DNA of 64,000 nt. It comes from Fomes fomentarius. Taxonomy: Eukaryota > Basidiomycota > Agaricomycetes > Polyporales > Polyporaceae. The notes under the pieces were generated by a model that made no database searches, was not told the origin of the DNA, and worked only from the letters and a program-made list of their open reading frames with translations. The position numbers and the translations under genes are program-made. Position 1 is the stretch's first letter; each line of letters begins with the position of its first letter. The stretch spans positions 372,001-436,000 of the forward strand of contig JABYQN010000003.1 of assembly GCA_022606135.1 (NCBI GenBank). Reading direction: 5' to 3'. Of the stretch, positions 9,801 to 22,769 are shown in pieces.

Positions 9801-12800
9801 AGAGTTGGACAGTTGGACTGACGTTGGTCCGGCGCTTCTCGTACTGGACTCGAGACCGTTTGACTCGCACCGCGACTGTCTTTGAGTATGTAAACCTACG
9901 ACTGACATCGAACACAACAACAAGCCCGCCGCACTCTGCAAAAGACGAGGCACGTATGAGCTTGATAGCCCGTGCAGGACACTTGGAGACTAGACAGGAA
10001 ATGGTTCGAGGCTACGGTACGTGGTAGATCAGGATCTTGTGCTTCGTGTTTGTACTACGTCCACGTTGCGTTGGATGCTTTCGGTGCAATGCTATGCCGA
10101 GCTTGCCTCTGCCTCTTTTTTGCTGCCGTAAAGGATGCGATCATAAGCAAAGCTTCCGTCAATGGCTAATCTGCGAGCTGGTCTGCCTGTCCTCGGGCCA
10201 CAGAAGCGATGTTCGCACTCTCGTTCCAGTCTGTGAGTTACAACATTACTAGTGCATGCTCACTCACGTAAGCAAGCGCGCTGTAAACCACGAATGCTGC
10301 TGATTTCCCACATATCCCGGTATGTGAGCGAAAAACCTGGTGTTCCCAAGGAGCTCCGACAATCTGTCGTACGTATATCCACCTTGCCCGTGCTCGTCGC
10401 CGCGCTAACCGGTTGTGCTACTAGTAAGAACCGTGGCCGCTCCGCAGCCCGATATCTGTCTTACAGCGGGGAATTTGCAGCGCGCTATGTCCAGACTCTA
10501 GCACATTGTATGTATGCCCAGCGCTCATCCACACCCGTTCCGGCTTCCTCAACATCCACACAGGGTCTACATAGGGTCCTCCTCGCCGCCGCGCCCGAGC
10601 ACTCCGTCAAGCTCCTCCCGCGGTTTCTCATGGTCTCCGGGTCCAGGCCAGCCCAAGCGGACATCGTCCTCGTCCTTGTCTGGGCCCCATTCCTTCGACA
10701 CGATACCTTGCTTAGCATAGGTTCACGCATTCTAAGCACGAATATGCCTTGGCCCCTAGTATCGGGCCGTATCACTGACACCAATGCACTTCTCCATGCT
10801 ACTGCCACGATCCCGAAGACGCACGCAGACCGCTTCCATGAATGCATCAGTGCGTGACAACTGATTACCACAGACATCATGTTGCAGTGTCCGGTTGCCA
10901 ACATGCATGCTGCTCAATCTTATTTTCCTTAACCCGTGTCCACTCACCAGAATCCGGATCCTGTCAGGAGTGGCAGGCCGCCGGCAGCGCGTAAACGCGA
11001 GGCTCGCGCGCCGCCGTCGCGGGCCCAAGTTGCCTTCCCAACTCCCTACCGTCGCCCGTCGCCTGCACGGCTCCCGGGCTCCAGCTAAATATGGCACCTC
11101 GGTGGCCATGAATAGGTGCGGGTTTGCCAACCGACGGCAGATTGGGAACTAGAGCAAAGGACAGAGGGAGGGAATCTGCGGATCTACCGCTGTCACAGGA
11201 AGCTCTGCCTAGCCGTCATGTCACTTCCGAGCAAGTATATCATGGTGCCACTAGTGCTGCCACGGGATGATATCTTGGTCGGGAAGTCCACGATGTTGTG
11301 CTCATCGATCTTCCAGGCGTAAGTCTCGCTTGGGTGACGACTCGGTGTCATGCAGACATGGTGGATCCGAAGAAGGGGATGAACTTAGAACTGGTTTCGA
11401 ATAGACGAGCGTCGAGACCAAGCCCATGAAGTTCTTCGTAAGTGAACCTATATTGACACTGAAATTGAAGTTCTGACCATGGAACATGTTCGCTCGACCT
11501 TCGTGGGGTGTAGTGATACCGCAGGGTCTCGTCAACTCTCACAACTGGGGTAGTCGCTTCCGGAAAGCATCGCTCCTCGCTTGATAGTGATGCATGCTCT
11601 CGTGGGACCGTCGACGTACTTGGCCGCGGTGAAACTTGGTGGCGTCCTTGGTCCTGCGTCCGCGCATATAGTTTCGGCTTCTCAATGGCCAGGATTTTCC
11701 AGTGGACCAGTTCTGCACGCTGGGTCGCAGACGGCCGCGTGTACGTAACTCATTCGCTGTCTACTCCCACCTGATACACGCTTTAGAGACGTCCACGCAG
11801 CATACGCTCAGGCCAGGGTCGAGGGACCTGGGAGACATGCTGCGCGCGCACCTCCAGGCCGTGCGAGGAGCGTGCAGATCACTTCACACGGCTTTGATAC
11901 ACTCTCCGAGTCCTTTACGTCGACGGGCTGCCATCGCTTGCTGATGTATCACGCCGTCGGGCGCCGCTCGAAATGCGACTGCGGGGTTCAAATGGAGGAT
12001 GTCCAAAGGGGGCGGAGAGGTCCGGGCGCAGTGGTTAGAGTTTGAGATCCAATCAACCAGCCCGGGCGAGCTGTATCACTCGCTGTCTTAGTCTATCACC
12101 AATCACGCCAGGCTGCCCTCCCACGTCCATCATCTATCTGAATTCGTCCCCCTCGGCATGCCCTCACTGCGTTCCGCCATTGTCCTCCTTCTCAACCTCA
12201 TCTGACATTGCCCATCAGAATCTCTCACCATCCGCTCAATTACCTTCCCCGCGCCCCGCCCTCATCGCCCCTCGCTATCACCACCCTCCAAGGGCAAGGG
12301 CAAGGGCAAGGGCGACCTCCGAGTCCGTGCACACGCTCATGTGCCTTGCCTCACGGATTTTACGGCCGCTCTGCAACCGGACTACGCCTCAATCATCATC
12401 ATGGCCGTCCTTATTCCATATCCGACCCGCCCATTTCTCCTGTCCCATCCACGGTCCAGCGACCCGTCGACAGCTCCGAGAGAGCGTTCCCCCCGTTAGC
12501 ATCAGCCAAAATGCTTCCGCTTTGCGCGTGCGCCCTGCCTTCCTCAAGTTATAGCCTTCCGACCTTCCCTGTCCCGGGTAAGGTGGGGCCAGAGGCTAGA
12601 CCCCTCCCAGCGACCCGTGTCACTCCTTACTGCAATTGCTCCCGCGCACATCACGCGTACGGCATCATGGATAGGACAGCGTGGCCGTGCCCCGCCTCTT
12701 CGTAGCTCAGATATACATCGCGAGGCAGTGCCCGTGCACGTCGAACAAAGCCTATCAGAGGCCAGTATGTACTGCCTGTGAGTGCTACACGCCGTATGCA

Positions 12801-15800
12801 ACGTTGTCCGACCAATTCATCATGTCATGTCAAGATGGCGACGAACTGGCCCCGCGCAGCTCACACCCACTGCTGTTCGCTGCTTGCCGAACGCACCCTG
12901 CCAATCCCGTACTATGTACGTCCCGACCCTTACGCTCACGTTGCCCCGTCTGCCCCAGAGCAGCCCACAATACTTAATCCCGTTCCGTTCAATTCAATCT
13001 ATCGTGTGGGGGGGGATCTTCAGGCCCGCAAATTCACATGCAACCCGCAGTCGATTCCGGCATCCCGCCTCCCCTCCCCTCGAGAAGTTGATCCCAGGCG
13101 AGCTTCTTTGTTTAATCCCTTCAATCACTCGGTATATTGCTGATGGCGACATTGCACTCACGGGATACAGGTACGTGATAGCGTGCTGATAGGTAGCAAG
13201 TCAGTGCTTTGGAAGTGCTTTGGACAGGGCGGCCCGGAGGACATCAATCGATACTCACGGCGGCGAGCCTGAGCCTGCCAGCAATATATCCTGCACCGCA
13301 GCAGGCAAGTCAGGCTCCCAACCATTGATCCAAGTCCGTCAAAGTTGGTGAACGGTCGCCGGCCGACTGCGGTGCATATAAGTACATGTAGTAAGTCGAA
13401 GCCCCTTCTTGTTCATCCGAGTCATTCATCCAGATATTGCGTCCGAGCGGGCCCCGCACGCACGCACACAGTGGGTGGCGCTTGAAGCTTTGAAGTATAG
13501 GGGAGTCTGGCATTCTTCACGCAGCATGTCGCGCGTGCCAGCCACACGCTTGCGTTCGTACTAGTCCGCGAAAGTCGGTCCACGGTGCGGCATCCAGTAG
13601 TATCCCAATGAGACCATCTTGACATGCAGGTGCGCTATAACTCGCACTGGCATGGTGCTTGCATGGAACCTCAGACAGTACGAACGACCTTTTTAAAGTT
13701 TGGAGTGAATGCATGAACGATCACGCTGCACCGCTGGGTACCCATGGTGCGCGTAGGCGGCGGTGGCATGAGTTTGCGTCCACGACTCCGGTACTGTCGT
13801 CATTGTGCTCGTGCGCGATCATGTCTCTGGAGTTCTTGATTCATTTAATTTCATAGGCATTCATCAGGCTGCCCGCCGGCCACGCCGAGTATCAGATTTC
13901 AGAACTGAGTGACGTGACTGCGCAGTAAACTGTGCCGCACGCCCTGTGCCCTGTCCAAGAGCTCATTCAGATTTTGCACCCGGCGTCCCGTTTGCTTACT
14001 TTTCTCGCTGATCTCGCGTCCCTGCCGCTTGTTGTCATCGTCTCCACGACGACCGGCAGGCACATCGATGCCCCATAAGGAGACTCGGACGTGCCTCATG
14101 ATGCATGTGCAATGAGCTCCTCAGTTCTCCGCAGTCAACTGTCAGCTCAGATGAACAGTCAAATTTACCAAGCCTTCCGAGCCGGACTCACTGGGAATGG
14201 GAATCCGCTCACTATGTACAACAGGAGAGTCACATCCAGGGTCATTCTCCGAGTCACAAGCGAGGAGGCGACTTGATATTACAAGCAACCACTTGAATCA
14301 ATGACCCGACCGGAGGATCTCCCCAGGACCACAATTCACTCGCGATCATCTGAGGTCGGTGCCGCGTGCGTCCCGCGGCGTGGCCCCACATCTCCTTCCA
14401 GGCTCCGAGGGGGTGCCTAGCTAGACTAGACACATCCGAGGACTCTCCAAGCCTCCGAGGGTCAGCCTACCGTGCATAGATGAGTAGTAACGGATTACGC
14501 GGAGATATATCATATCTGCGTCACGGTATGATCAAAGCTGGGGCCATCGTGGATTCGTGCGTTCAAAAACCATGACCGAACCACCCGTGCATACCTGCCT
14601 CTTTCGTTCGGTGCCGCCGGCATACGCTGTATGCTGTGTCACGACCGGACGATCGCATGGTGGTGGCGGCGGTGCTGCCAGATACGTATCTTGCCCAGAG
14701 TTCTGAGACAGGGTGGGTTAGCCTCGTGCGTGGTTTCAAGTTATACGTACCTGTACTCGAGCCATCCTCGACTTGCCTTGGCCGCCGATGTGACTCGTGG
14801 GTGCCAGTGGGGAAAGTTGGGTATGGTGGCGACTTGTATGTATGCCATGGGCAGAAGGAACGGGGCGCAGCGGCGATGGATCGCAATGATTGAAACAGTT
14901 TCGTTACTGGCAATGGGCATGTGAAAGCAGGGCATCGTGCCCTCTGATAATAGCGCTGACCGGCACGCGCCCACGAAGCGCCCCCGGAAGATAAGTAATA
15001 AGTATGCATCGGCAGGTACCCTAGACCGTCGGAGCGCGTCTCTTGCGGACGAGAGACGACCGTGGCGGACATTCGTCCACGTCCGACTCGTGCACCCACT
15101 GGACCGTCGACGTTTGATACGCTGTGTGCGGCTACGGCAAGTTGGGCCTTAAGGAGACCTTCTCATCGAGTCCGCATTGCGCACCGGCGACTGTGACGGA
15201 CGGCCTTGGTCAGAGGTCGAAGATCTAGACATGAGCATATGCATGTAATGAACTTCCCCGTGCAGTGCGCTCCGGCCTTCCAGTGCGCCCTCTCAGGCAG
15301 TCCAAGTCGAGGGCCTCGGAGAGCGAGCGAATGACTCACGACTCGGAGAATTCGAGTCCGAGTCGCAGCGGTGGCATCTATCCGTATGGGGCACATCACC
15401 CCTGAGTGCGCCGCCCGGTGCTAGCAGTACCGCCCGCCGCGTCTGTCCACCAGAGGCTTCTCGTCTTCTCGTCTTCTCCTGCCGCAAAGCGCGGGCGCGC
15501 GACGTCCGAGCGGAACGACACTCGCACTCAGGCTGGCCATTCGAAAATTCAACATCCAATACTTACTCAGCGCCCACTGGCAGCACTCGCTCACGGGTCA
15601 GCCGGGGTGGGCTTCTTCTTCTCGTCTTCTTGACGGCGGTGTTTTTTTTTCATTTCTTCTTCTTTTCTCGACTCTGCTAGTGCCAGTGTTTTTATTCGTT
15701 TCGTTGATTTCCTGATCACTGATAGAGTTTTTTTTAGTTTTCCCTGGGGGTCTTGGGTTCTGGATTCCAACGTTGCTGTCACTCGCACCTCTTCCAGCGA

Positions 15801-17460
15801 TGGCCGCCGCCGAGCGCGGACGGACACCCAGCTGGTAGTGGATGCTATAGCTGCGCCGCCATCACTGGACGCCCGTAGAGCTTCGAGCTTCGGATTCCAT
15901 GCCACTTGCCAAACCAAAGCAGCGGGGAGGGGCGGAGCTCGGATTGCGGTACGGGCGGCGCACTGGCATGACCTTGAGCCTGGGCACTTGGACGACCTCA
16001 ACGAGGGAAGACGGGGATCTCGTAAGGGGAGGCCCGTAGTGCCATCTAGCACTGGGACTGCGCCGGTAAGACACGCCTCGCAACTGAGTACTGAGTACTG
16101 ACCGCCGGCCTGAGACTCCTGCGGTGGGGGCAGCCACCGTCGATTATGATTTCATTCCAGATGCCCTCGGCCACAAGATGATGCCACACAAGATTCAGGT
16201 GGCAACATGTACCATGCCGCGAGACATGCTGCACGGCGCACGGCGCACGAGCGAGAGGTACATGCAGACACATGCCCGCCCTCAAACTGTGAACGGATAG
16301 CCAAATGATTAGCTTGACTTTAGGGCGCGTCGAGGAGCATCGTAGACTCACGCTAGCCCTTCGGGGAGGCTATATTCGCAAGGCCCGAGTTGCAGACAGG
16401 ACAGGACGGTCTTTGAAGGGGCGACGATCCACCATGAGAACTTGCTCGGCGTTGGTGACAAAAAGCTGTCGAGAGATGGCGAGCGCGGCACCGAACCCTC
16501 TCTTGCACGGTCGTACCTCATCATCAATAATATTAGTATAGCGCGGTCAAAGAGCAGCCGGCATGGTAAGTACACCAGAAACGGATTGATAGCGATTGTG
16601 CGGAAAAGAAGAACCGCCGTGCCCTCCCTCCGCACCTCTGCGCAGCTGCACATGCACGACTACTAGCACCAGCCGCGTACTCTCCGCCGTCGCCAGTCTC
16701 GCCAGTCGCCAGTCGACACTGGCGCGTCAATACCTGGAGGCTGCTCAGCTCAGCCTATCAAGCCATGATGCATGTCGACAGGCGCCACGCTGGCAGGCTA
16801 ACGTTAATGAAACTTTGCTCTTACCCGTCCGAGCGCAGTCCCCGTCCCAGCTCCGCATCGGACATTCCGCCTGCCGCTTTCAGCGAGAAGCACAAGGGCG
16901 GGCGGGCATGCCATCATACCTGTCCTGACGCGGGCCGACGTCAGACGCAGCGTCCGCATCCACTCGACCGGTCGCAGATGGCATGACGGCATGATGGAAA
17001 GCATGACGATGACGGCTGGCCATGGACGCACGTCCCCTGCGGTATGCGCTGCGCGTGCGCCACATATGTGATGTGATGTGCGGTAGAGCCATCCGGGGGA
17101 GTGGTGCACATATTTCGACTCGTAGAGGCGATATGGTCGGTCTGGGAACGATGCGTGTATCCCCGTACCCCGATAGAGTCGTGTCTAGCGTCCCACTCCC
17201 TCTGAGAAGTGGTGCGCTCACACGCGGAGACATCGGAGAGCGCAACCGAGACAGTGGCCTCGAGTGACGAGGAGAGTAGGATGCTCGTCGGTGATCTCGA
17301 TCATAATCCAAGAGGATGGATGAGCGTCCTTGCTCCGTTCTGTACACATACGTTATTAGTGCACCTGCGCCGTCAAGGTATGGGAATGGAAATGGGAATG
17401 GGAACATACCAGCCCAAGATAGACTCGCAGCAGCCCGGCCGTCCCTGAGACGTCACCGCG
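9801..17460. other. Interior of left arm, no intact gene
   Basis: About 7.7 kb with many open frames of 60-200 codons on both strands and no recognisable domain. Where a frame is also open in the right arm (10252-10857, 12042-12554), differences change amino acids freely and one copy is shifted or shortened, arguing against selection on protein. A minus-strand stretch at 11302-11542 (NMFHGQNFNFSVNIGSLTKN) looks like an old exon and is also readable at 60890-60960, but its family is not recognised. Low-complexity spots: AGGGCA-type repeat near 12294, poly-T tracts near 15650-15740. Confidence 0.5.
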
Positions 17461-17463
17461 CAT

Positions 17464-17829
17464 GTGGTTGGAATGTATCATGGAGAGAGCGCGGGGAGGG
17501 GCCGGAGGCTAACTGATCGCATGAGCACATGTGCCAAGTGCAAAGTTGGAAGCGGGAATACGTACACCCGTTGCGGACGCTGCGAATGTATAGCATCTGA
17601 AATGACTGAATGTCGAAGGGAGAGAAGGGCGTGCGTTCCCTGCGATGATCGCCGGACGGTTGCTGTAGACCTGGGATCCCTGGGAGGGGCGGGCGACCAC
17701 GGGAAGGAGGGAGCGGACGAAGATGCATCAACGTCTGGGAATAGAAACGAGGACGAAAGATGCAGATGTGTGTCGTGCACGCACCTTAACTTGCTCCACC
17801 ACCCGTCCACCCGCTCGGGAGAAAGATGA
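17464..17829 (+). other. Cys-rich open frame shared by both arms (121 codons)
   Basis: An open frame that is also open in the right arm (minus, 54464-54889). It contains MSTCAKCKVGSGN, RCGRCEC and CRCVSCTH, giving several CxxC pairs that could suggest metal binding. However, the two copies differ mainly by amino-acid-changing substitutions (Thr/Ala, Cys/Arg, Gly/Arg), and the opposite strand is open too. It ends at the inner boundary of the arm, so its C-terminus differs between copies. I consider a real protein unlikely. Confidence 0.2.
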
Positions 17830-17832
17830 TTA

Positions 17833-19095
17833 CATAGTGGTGGCTGCTCATCTCCAAGAAAGGAAAACGGTCCGGCGGCCGTCCATGTCTCCTGCTCACT
17901 CTATTCTTGACCGCAATATGTTCTCTATCACTGTCAGTCTATTGTGGCTGGTGCAATCACGATGTCCGACTGAGCCTCGAAGACGTCCACCCGCAACGAC
18001 ACCAGTCACTTTTGTCGCGCGCCCCGGAGGTAAGCTCAAAAGGTATATCTCCAGGATTCTCCACAACTCTCGTCTTTGCGTTCACAACCATCGTTGCGCT
18101 CTATGGCGTACACGCAATCGTCATTCGTGCGATCCCTGTTGTGCCACCAATACGCCCCTGCAGCTGGCAGCCCATGGACGTGCTCTGACAAACCCCTGAC
18201 GACCGCGATTCCTCAACGCGCTGGTGGGCAACTACTGCAATTACGAAGTGCGATAGAGATACACCGCTGTACCACGCTGTGTGTTGCGGAGCGGACGTAA
18301 GTATAGGACTCTGTATGGTGGAGAGCTGAGTTGTCCAGACCTTCGCCTGCGCGAGCCTGTCTTTGCAAAGGTGCGTCATGAGGGTAGAACGGAGTGGAGG
18401 ACACTTGTGGATGAGAATAGGGACCACGTCGCGCGGTGTGGATGGGTGTGCTATAGCCTATCGCAGGCAGAATATCGTACGTGGTCTCATGCTCCTCTCG
18501 TTCTTCCAGCATGTGCGAATGTACAAAGCAATCCTCATCTTGGACTTTGGCTTATGCAATGTATACGGAGGACTCTTGGAGTGACAAGGTGTGCATAGCG
18601 GATGGAGTCTCCATCGCCGGATTTGAGGTCCTCTAAGAGGGCACGAATATGATGGAGGCCGAGTACGAAGTAAAGTACCCGATTCATACCTTGCTCGTCG
18701 CGACCTCTCCGGACTCTGTTCATTCCAACACTTACTCGCGGTAACCGACCATGACGCCTCCTTCCGCAGCCACATTGTGGACAAGGCCAGCACCTCTTGG
18801 TCGGAAAAAAGGTGACGTTATAACTGGGAGCGCCGCAGGCGGAGCTGTACATGAGTTGTGGCAGATGCATGGGTATGAAGGAGACCGGCTGCACCACAAT
18901 CAAAGCAACTGTTCAGTTGCCATGCGCCTCTCGTACACCCCTGGCTATCACTCAAGACACTCGAGACGTTTGGACTCATGCAGACGAGTGTACCTCTCGA
19001 ACAAAGGAAGAAGGTGCAGGCTATCTGCTAATGTGCTTTCCTGTTTGTTGAATCATACGGTTGAACGTCTCGTCTTCAGATCATGTAGTAGTTCA
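17833..19095. other. Unassigned stretch inside the inverted-repeat spacer
   Basis: First unique DNA after the left arm. A hydrophobic stretch near 18055-18140 (TTLVFAFTTIVALYGVHAIV) may be a membrane anchor of the decayed glycosyltransferase-like gene that follows. Frames here are short and broken, and I could not assemble exons. Confidence 0.35.
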
Positions 19096-19500
19096 GCCGC
19101 TCGCACGGCGGCGCGGTCAACGGCGGACGCTGCATTCTCAACGGAGGACTGCTGTTAGATGCAATTCGTGAGCTGCTCGTCGAGCGTGGACAAGGCGAAG
19201 AGCTTGTGCTCTTGCACGAACAGCGTTTTGACTCGCAACGGGATCTCATGGCGTGGTTCCACAACAACGTCCGTGCTGTGATTGGCCCCCATGGGGGTGC
19301 GCTATTCAACCATCGCTGGTCGTTTTCTTCCTTCTATTCTCATTTGGAACGCTAACTGATGTGCGCATTAGGGCGGGCGCGGACACCCTCGTGCTCGAGG
19401 TGATGACAAGTGCCTGGGTAAAGTGCATCGTACTGCAGGGGACTACTCACCTATCAGCGGGGCAATGTCGAGGAGGAGCCCACGGCTCACAGCGAGAGAT
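19096..19500 (+). pseudogene. GT61-like glycosyltransferase C-terminal remnant
   Basis: Resembles the C-terminal half of GT61/DUF563 glycosyltransferases, which are type II membrane enzymes in the secretory pathway. Readable: LLLDAIRELLVERGQGEELV then HEQRFDSQ, MAWFHNNVRAVIGPHGGALF ending in NHRW at 19318. A GT-AG intron of about 53 bases (19319-19371) follows, then AGADTLVLEVM. The VIGPHGGAL motif is characteristic of the family. Immediately upstream the frame shifts (VVVQPLARRR in one frame, the conserved part in another), and no intact N-terminal half can be joined. Alternatively it is a real gene whose upstream exons I failed to assemble. Confidence 0.5.
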
Positions 19501-19865
19501 GTGAATCCGTGACGAGTCAATGTTTCAGTCATTGAGCACCAGGCGTTGATTCTGGATCACTGCGTGGCCTGTATTCGAAACACTGGTATGTAGCCTCTAA
19601 TAGGAATAAGTGATTGTAATAGCGTTACTCTGATTGCGATGATCGCCGTCTGTCAACATGCTTGCGTAATGTGAAGATCGCTGTTCCATCTCCGGTCGGC
19701 TATATAGGGAGCTGACTAACCTACTGGTACCGTGGAAATCGACACAACACCTGAAGAAGCACATAAATTCGGCCTAGGCTCGGCCATGAGAGAGTATGTA
19801 AACACGATCCTTATACATGCTGCCATCCGATAATCCTGAGATTTTCCCTCTTCTGCTAGCCAACC

Positions 19866-21225
19866 ATGAGTCTCGATCCTGAGTTGGCTTTGCTACTTCA
19901 ATCGTCAAAACCCCTGCCCCGATTCCTGAAGGCATTTCCGATCTCGAGTATGCCCAGATCGCACGAGAAAATAGCAAACTCGCGTTTGGCGATGTGATAG
20001 CCAAGTACCATGGAGAGCGCCTTCCTCCCGGTGAGCGTGAAGGATGCATAAATTCGAAGGGATCTCACCAAAGCCTCGCCTTCTTCAGAGTCCACATACG
20101 TCGTGGAAGATAGACAGATTCCGGCGGATGATGGATCTGCTGAGATAACCGTGCGCATCGTGAGACCCACTGCCGTCGAGAGCTATCCGGTACTTGTATG
20201 GTTTCACGGTGGAGGCATGTTCTGTCTCTGTTCCAATTTACTCGAGATGCTCACCACCCTGCATGGGACTCAGGCTGGGTTATGGGAGACCTCGACCTCG
20301 ATGATGCGAATCTGCGGTCAATCAGTGTAGAGCTAAAGCTCGCGATCGTCAATGTGAACTATAGGTCAGCAATAGGAACAGGTACTATTTAGACCGTCAC
20401 GATCTGACTTGTTACCAGGCACGCCCCAGAACACAAGTTTCCCGTACCGTTCGACGATGCATACGCTGCAGTCAAATGGGTGAGCCTGACCTCACCTCTA
20501 GTGGTGCTTACTGTGCATATTGACTGTACTTTGTAGGTTGTGAACAACGCCGAAGAGCTCCGCATCGCTACCGACAAGGGGCTTCTTGTCGGAGGCGACT
20601 CCGCAGGGGCTAACCTCGCTGCAGCGGTGGCGCTGAAGGCGCGAGATGACGCATTCTTTGCGGCCAACCCGATCACTGGGCAATATTTGCGCGAGCCTGC
20701 AGTAATCCATCAAGGCGGCCCCATCCCAGACAAGTACAAGTCGGACTTGCGTTCATGGGAAGAACACAAGGACAGTCCAGGGTTGTCTAAAAAGGGAGTT
20801 CTCAAGTACTTTGGTCCGTGTTCAATTCACTACTGCTGTGTGGTTGGCTGAGAGCGAACGGGGTTGCTAGAATTGTACGGAGCGCCGCAGACGGACCTAC
20901 GCTTTGCTGTTCTCCTTGCCCCCTCCCATGCTGGACTTCCGCCGGCGTTCATCCAGGTCAATGAGATCGATCCTATCCGTGACGATGGAATTGTTTACGA
21001 GAAGGCGTTGCGCGAGGCAGGCGTGCCTACCAAGCTCATCTTGTACGTGGCCGTATCTATGTTGCATCTACCTGTTTACAGATCGCTCACGTCTGAGTAC
21101 AAAGGAACCCGGGTGTTCCCCATGGCTTTTATTACGCAGCGCCCGCGATCACCGCTGCCAAGAAGGTTGACCGCGACGCGCGTGATGGGCTGAATTGGTT
21201 GCTGAGCTTCACCAAGAAGACGTAG
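19866..21225 (+). pseudogene. Alpha/beta hydrolase fold-3 (HSL-type) esterase with apparent frameshifts
   Basis: Esterase/lipase of the hormone-sensitive-lipase family. Seen: MSLDPELALLLQ at the start, IPEGISDLEYAQIARE, VVEDRQIPADDGS, the oxyanion motif HGGG near 20200, nucleophile motif GGDSAGANLAA near 20595, the acid region NEIDPIRDDG near 20960 and a His in VPHGF near 21120. Introns: 20036 to about 20087, a GC-AG intron from about 20215 to 20272, one near 20365-20420, one near 20480-20537, one near 20815-20871, and one in the 21040-21100 region. The frame is lost by one base near 19900 (between LLLQ and PAPIPEG) and again near 21105 (before NPGVPHGF). Unless these are sequencing errors, the protein is disrupted. 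Confidence 0.75.
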
Positions 21226-21989
21226 CTGTCGGAACATGGGATAGTTCCATGAGCAATTGTTGGCTGGAAAGTACAAGTAGATGGTGGATCAGAGGGGACT
21301 CTGTTATGCCAGAGTGTGGTGATGCGCACAAGAGTTCAAAATGGAATTGAAGATTTTGCATCCGCTGATGTGAGCTGCGTCTCCGATCAGAGATTCCTAC
21401 GCGCGCGGGACTGAAGCATCCGGTATACCTGCAAGTGCTCCTGGCACCAATCTAGTATATCCATGGGCTTCGAACGAGTCTCACTCTCTTCCGGCGCCTC
21501 ACGACGCCACAGTGCTCATTATAAACAAAGCTTCGACTAGTTACTGCTAGCCTTGACTTCTGTGAGGTGAGTCCGAATGACGACAATTGATATGGGCTTT
21601 CTGCACCTACTACAAGTACTAATACTTTCTTTCCGCTCGCAGGCAGTTACGGACCAACTGTTAATCTTCCCGATACATTGCTGAGACGGTAAATACTAGT
21701 ATGTTGTCAAACCTCTCCACATCTGCTTTGGCTATATCGACGGTGCAAGTACAGTGAGGGGTATACGGAACACCTCTCACCCAGGTTTGAGTATGCCATT
21801 CAAACTCTCAAGATGCTTCCAATTTCCAAATGTATGTGTTTGTAAACCTCACAGTGAACATTGTGATTCTGAAGAAGTCTGGGAATGTAGACCTGTCAAC
21901 TGGGTCGATGGATAGTAGCCATTTGGATACTTACCATGGTCTTGGAAGCCTCAAAGGGTTCCTGTGAACCCAATATGGTCAGGAATGAG
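21226..21989. other. Intergenic, no gene recognised
   Basis: Contains only short frames. It becomes AT-richer toward the right, leading into the repeat and the CpG-poor gene that follows. Confidence 0.5.
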
Positions 21990-22500
21990 ATATGTGCATT
22001 GGTATGAATATATACCACACAAGCAGCGTCCGGAATCGACCTGATGCCATCTTTTACTAAGTCTACACTGGGACCAAATTAGAGCCAGTGAGTTTGCACT
22101 AGTAGTGATCTGATGAGAATCAAATTTTATCTCATTGTTGATCTAGCGTTGAACATGTTCGGTCTATGATGAAGTATCCCCGGTGTTAGCAAATCTGAAA
22201 CATGGAAACGACTTGCCCCGAGGCGTGGCCTGCCAGCATATTTCGTGCAACAACAAAAATATCACTAGATCGGGTTGGTCAGTCAAAATGAGCAATGATA
22301 AATTATAATGAGAGGAAGGATGAGGAGATGGTCTGAGCGTTCTAATAATGGTATTCAGTAACACAGCTGAGGAGTCCAAAGTTGTAGTGCCATATACTAC
22401 GCTTCATGCATAAGGACATTCCCTGTATCCATCTCCAGCAAGACGTCCATGAACTGATATGGTTGTGAAATCGAATGGACGGCCCTTGGGCACCACAGAG
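21990..22500 (+). repeat. Dispersed direct repeat, copy B
   Basis: Closely similar to copy C (24545-25350). Shared text includes the ATGTGCATTGGTATGA start, TCGACCTGATG, TTTTATCTCATTGTTGATC, GCATATTT and GTTGTGAAATCGAATGGAC near the end. Copy B lacks about 290 bases present in copy C between the CATCTCCAGC block and the final block. Together B and C flank the DUF6533 gene like direct terminal repeats. Confidence 0.8.
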
Positions 22501-22769
22501 TAGATCTCTAAATGACAAGAGATCATATACTGGCACTGTGTGCATTGCTCACTTGTTCACATTTAGTAGGTCAATTTTGACCCTCACTCTTCAATATTCT
22601 GTCATCAATAGGGTTGTGTGCAAATGCATCTATGTTTTCAGAACACAATACATGGGTGCAGTGGGCGATCATATATATAGCAGAGATAGAACTGAGACTA
22701 AAAGTCCAAGAAATCAAAAATGTAGGTACTTGCACCTATTGGAGAGCCTGAGGGGAAGATTCTATGCAG

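Larger units (their letters stand above)
8386..17832 (+). repeat. Left arm of ~9.5 kb inverted repeat
   Basis: Matches 54520-64000 in reverse complement. Paired points include 8420/63966, 9244/63109, 10252/62111, 12042/60337, 14091/58268, 15406/56968 and 17464/54889. Each pair sums to 72,352-72,400, so order is conserved with only small indels. The inner edge is sharp: both copies read GAGAAAGATGATTA and then diverge at 17833 (left) and 54519 (right). The outer edge is unknown because the right arm leaves the window at 64000, which pairs with 8386. By eye identity is in the low to high 90s per cent, varying by segment. No transposase, integrase or reverse transcriptase motif was seen in the arm. 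Confidence 0.93.

Noticed and set aside
10252..10857. Open frame ending in CISA, which fits a CaaX box for a pheromone precursor
   Set aside because: The frame is 201 codons with no precursor-like features, and the right-arm copy ends FTSA, so the cysteine is not kept.
12020..12080. GCGCAGTGGTTAGAG looks like a tRNA A box
   Set aside because: No B box or acceptor-stem pairing follows at the right distance.
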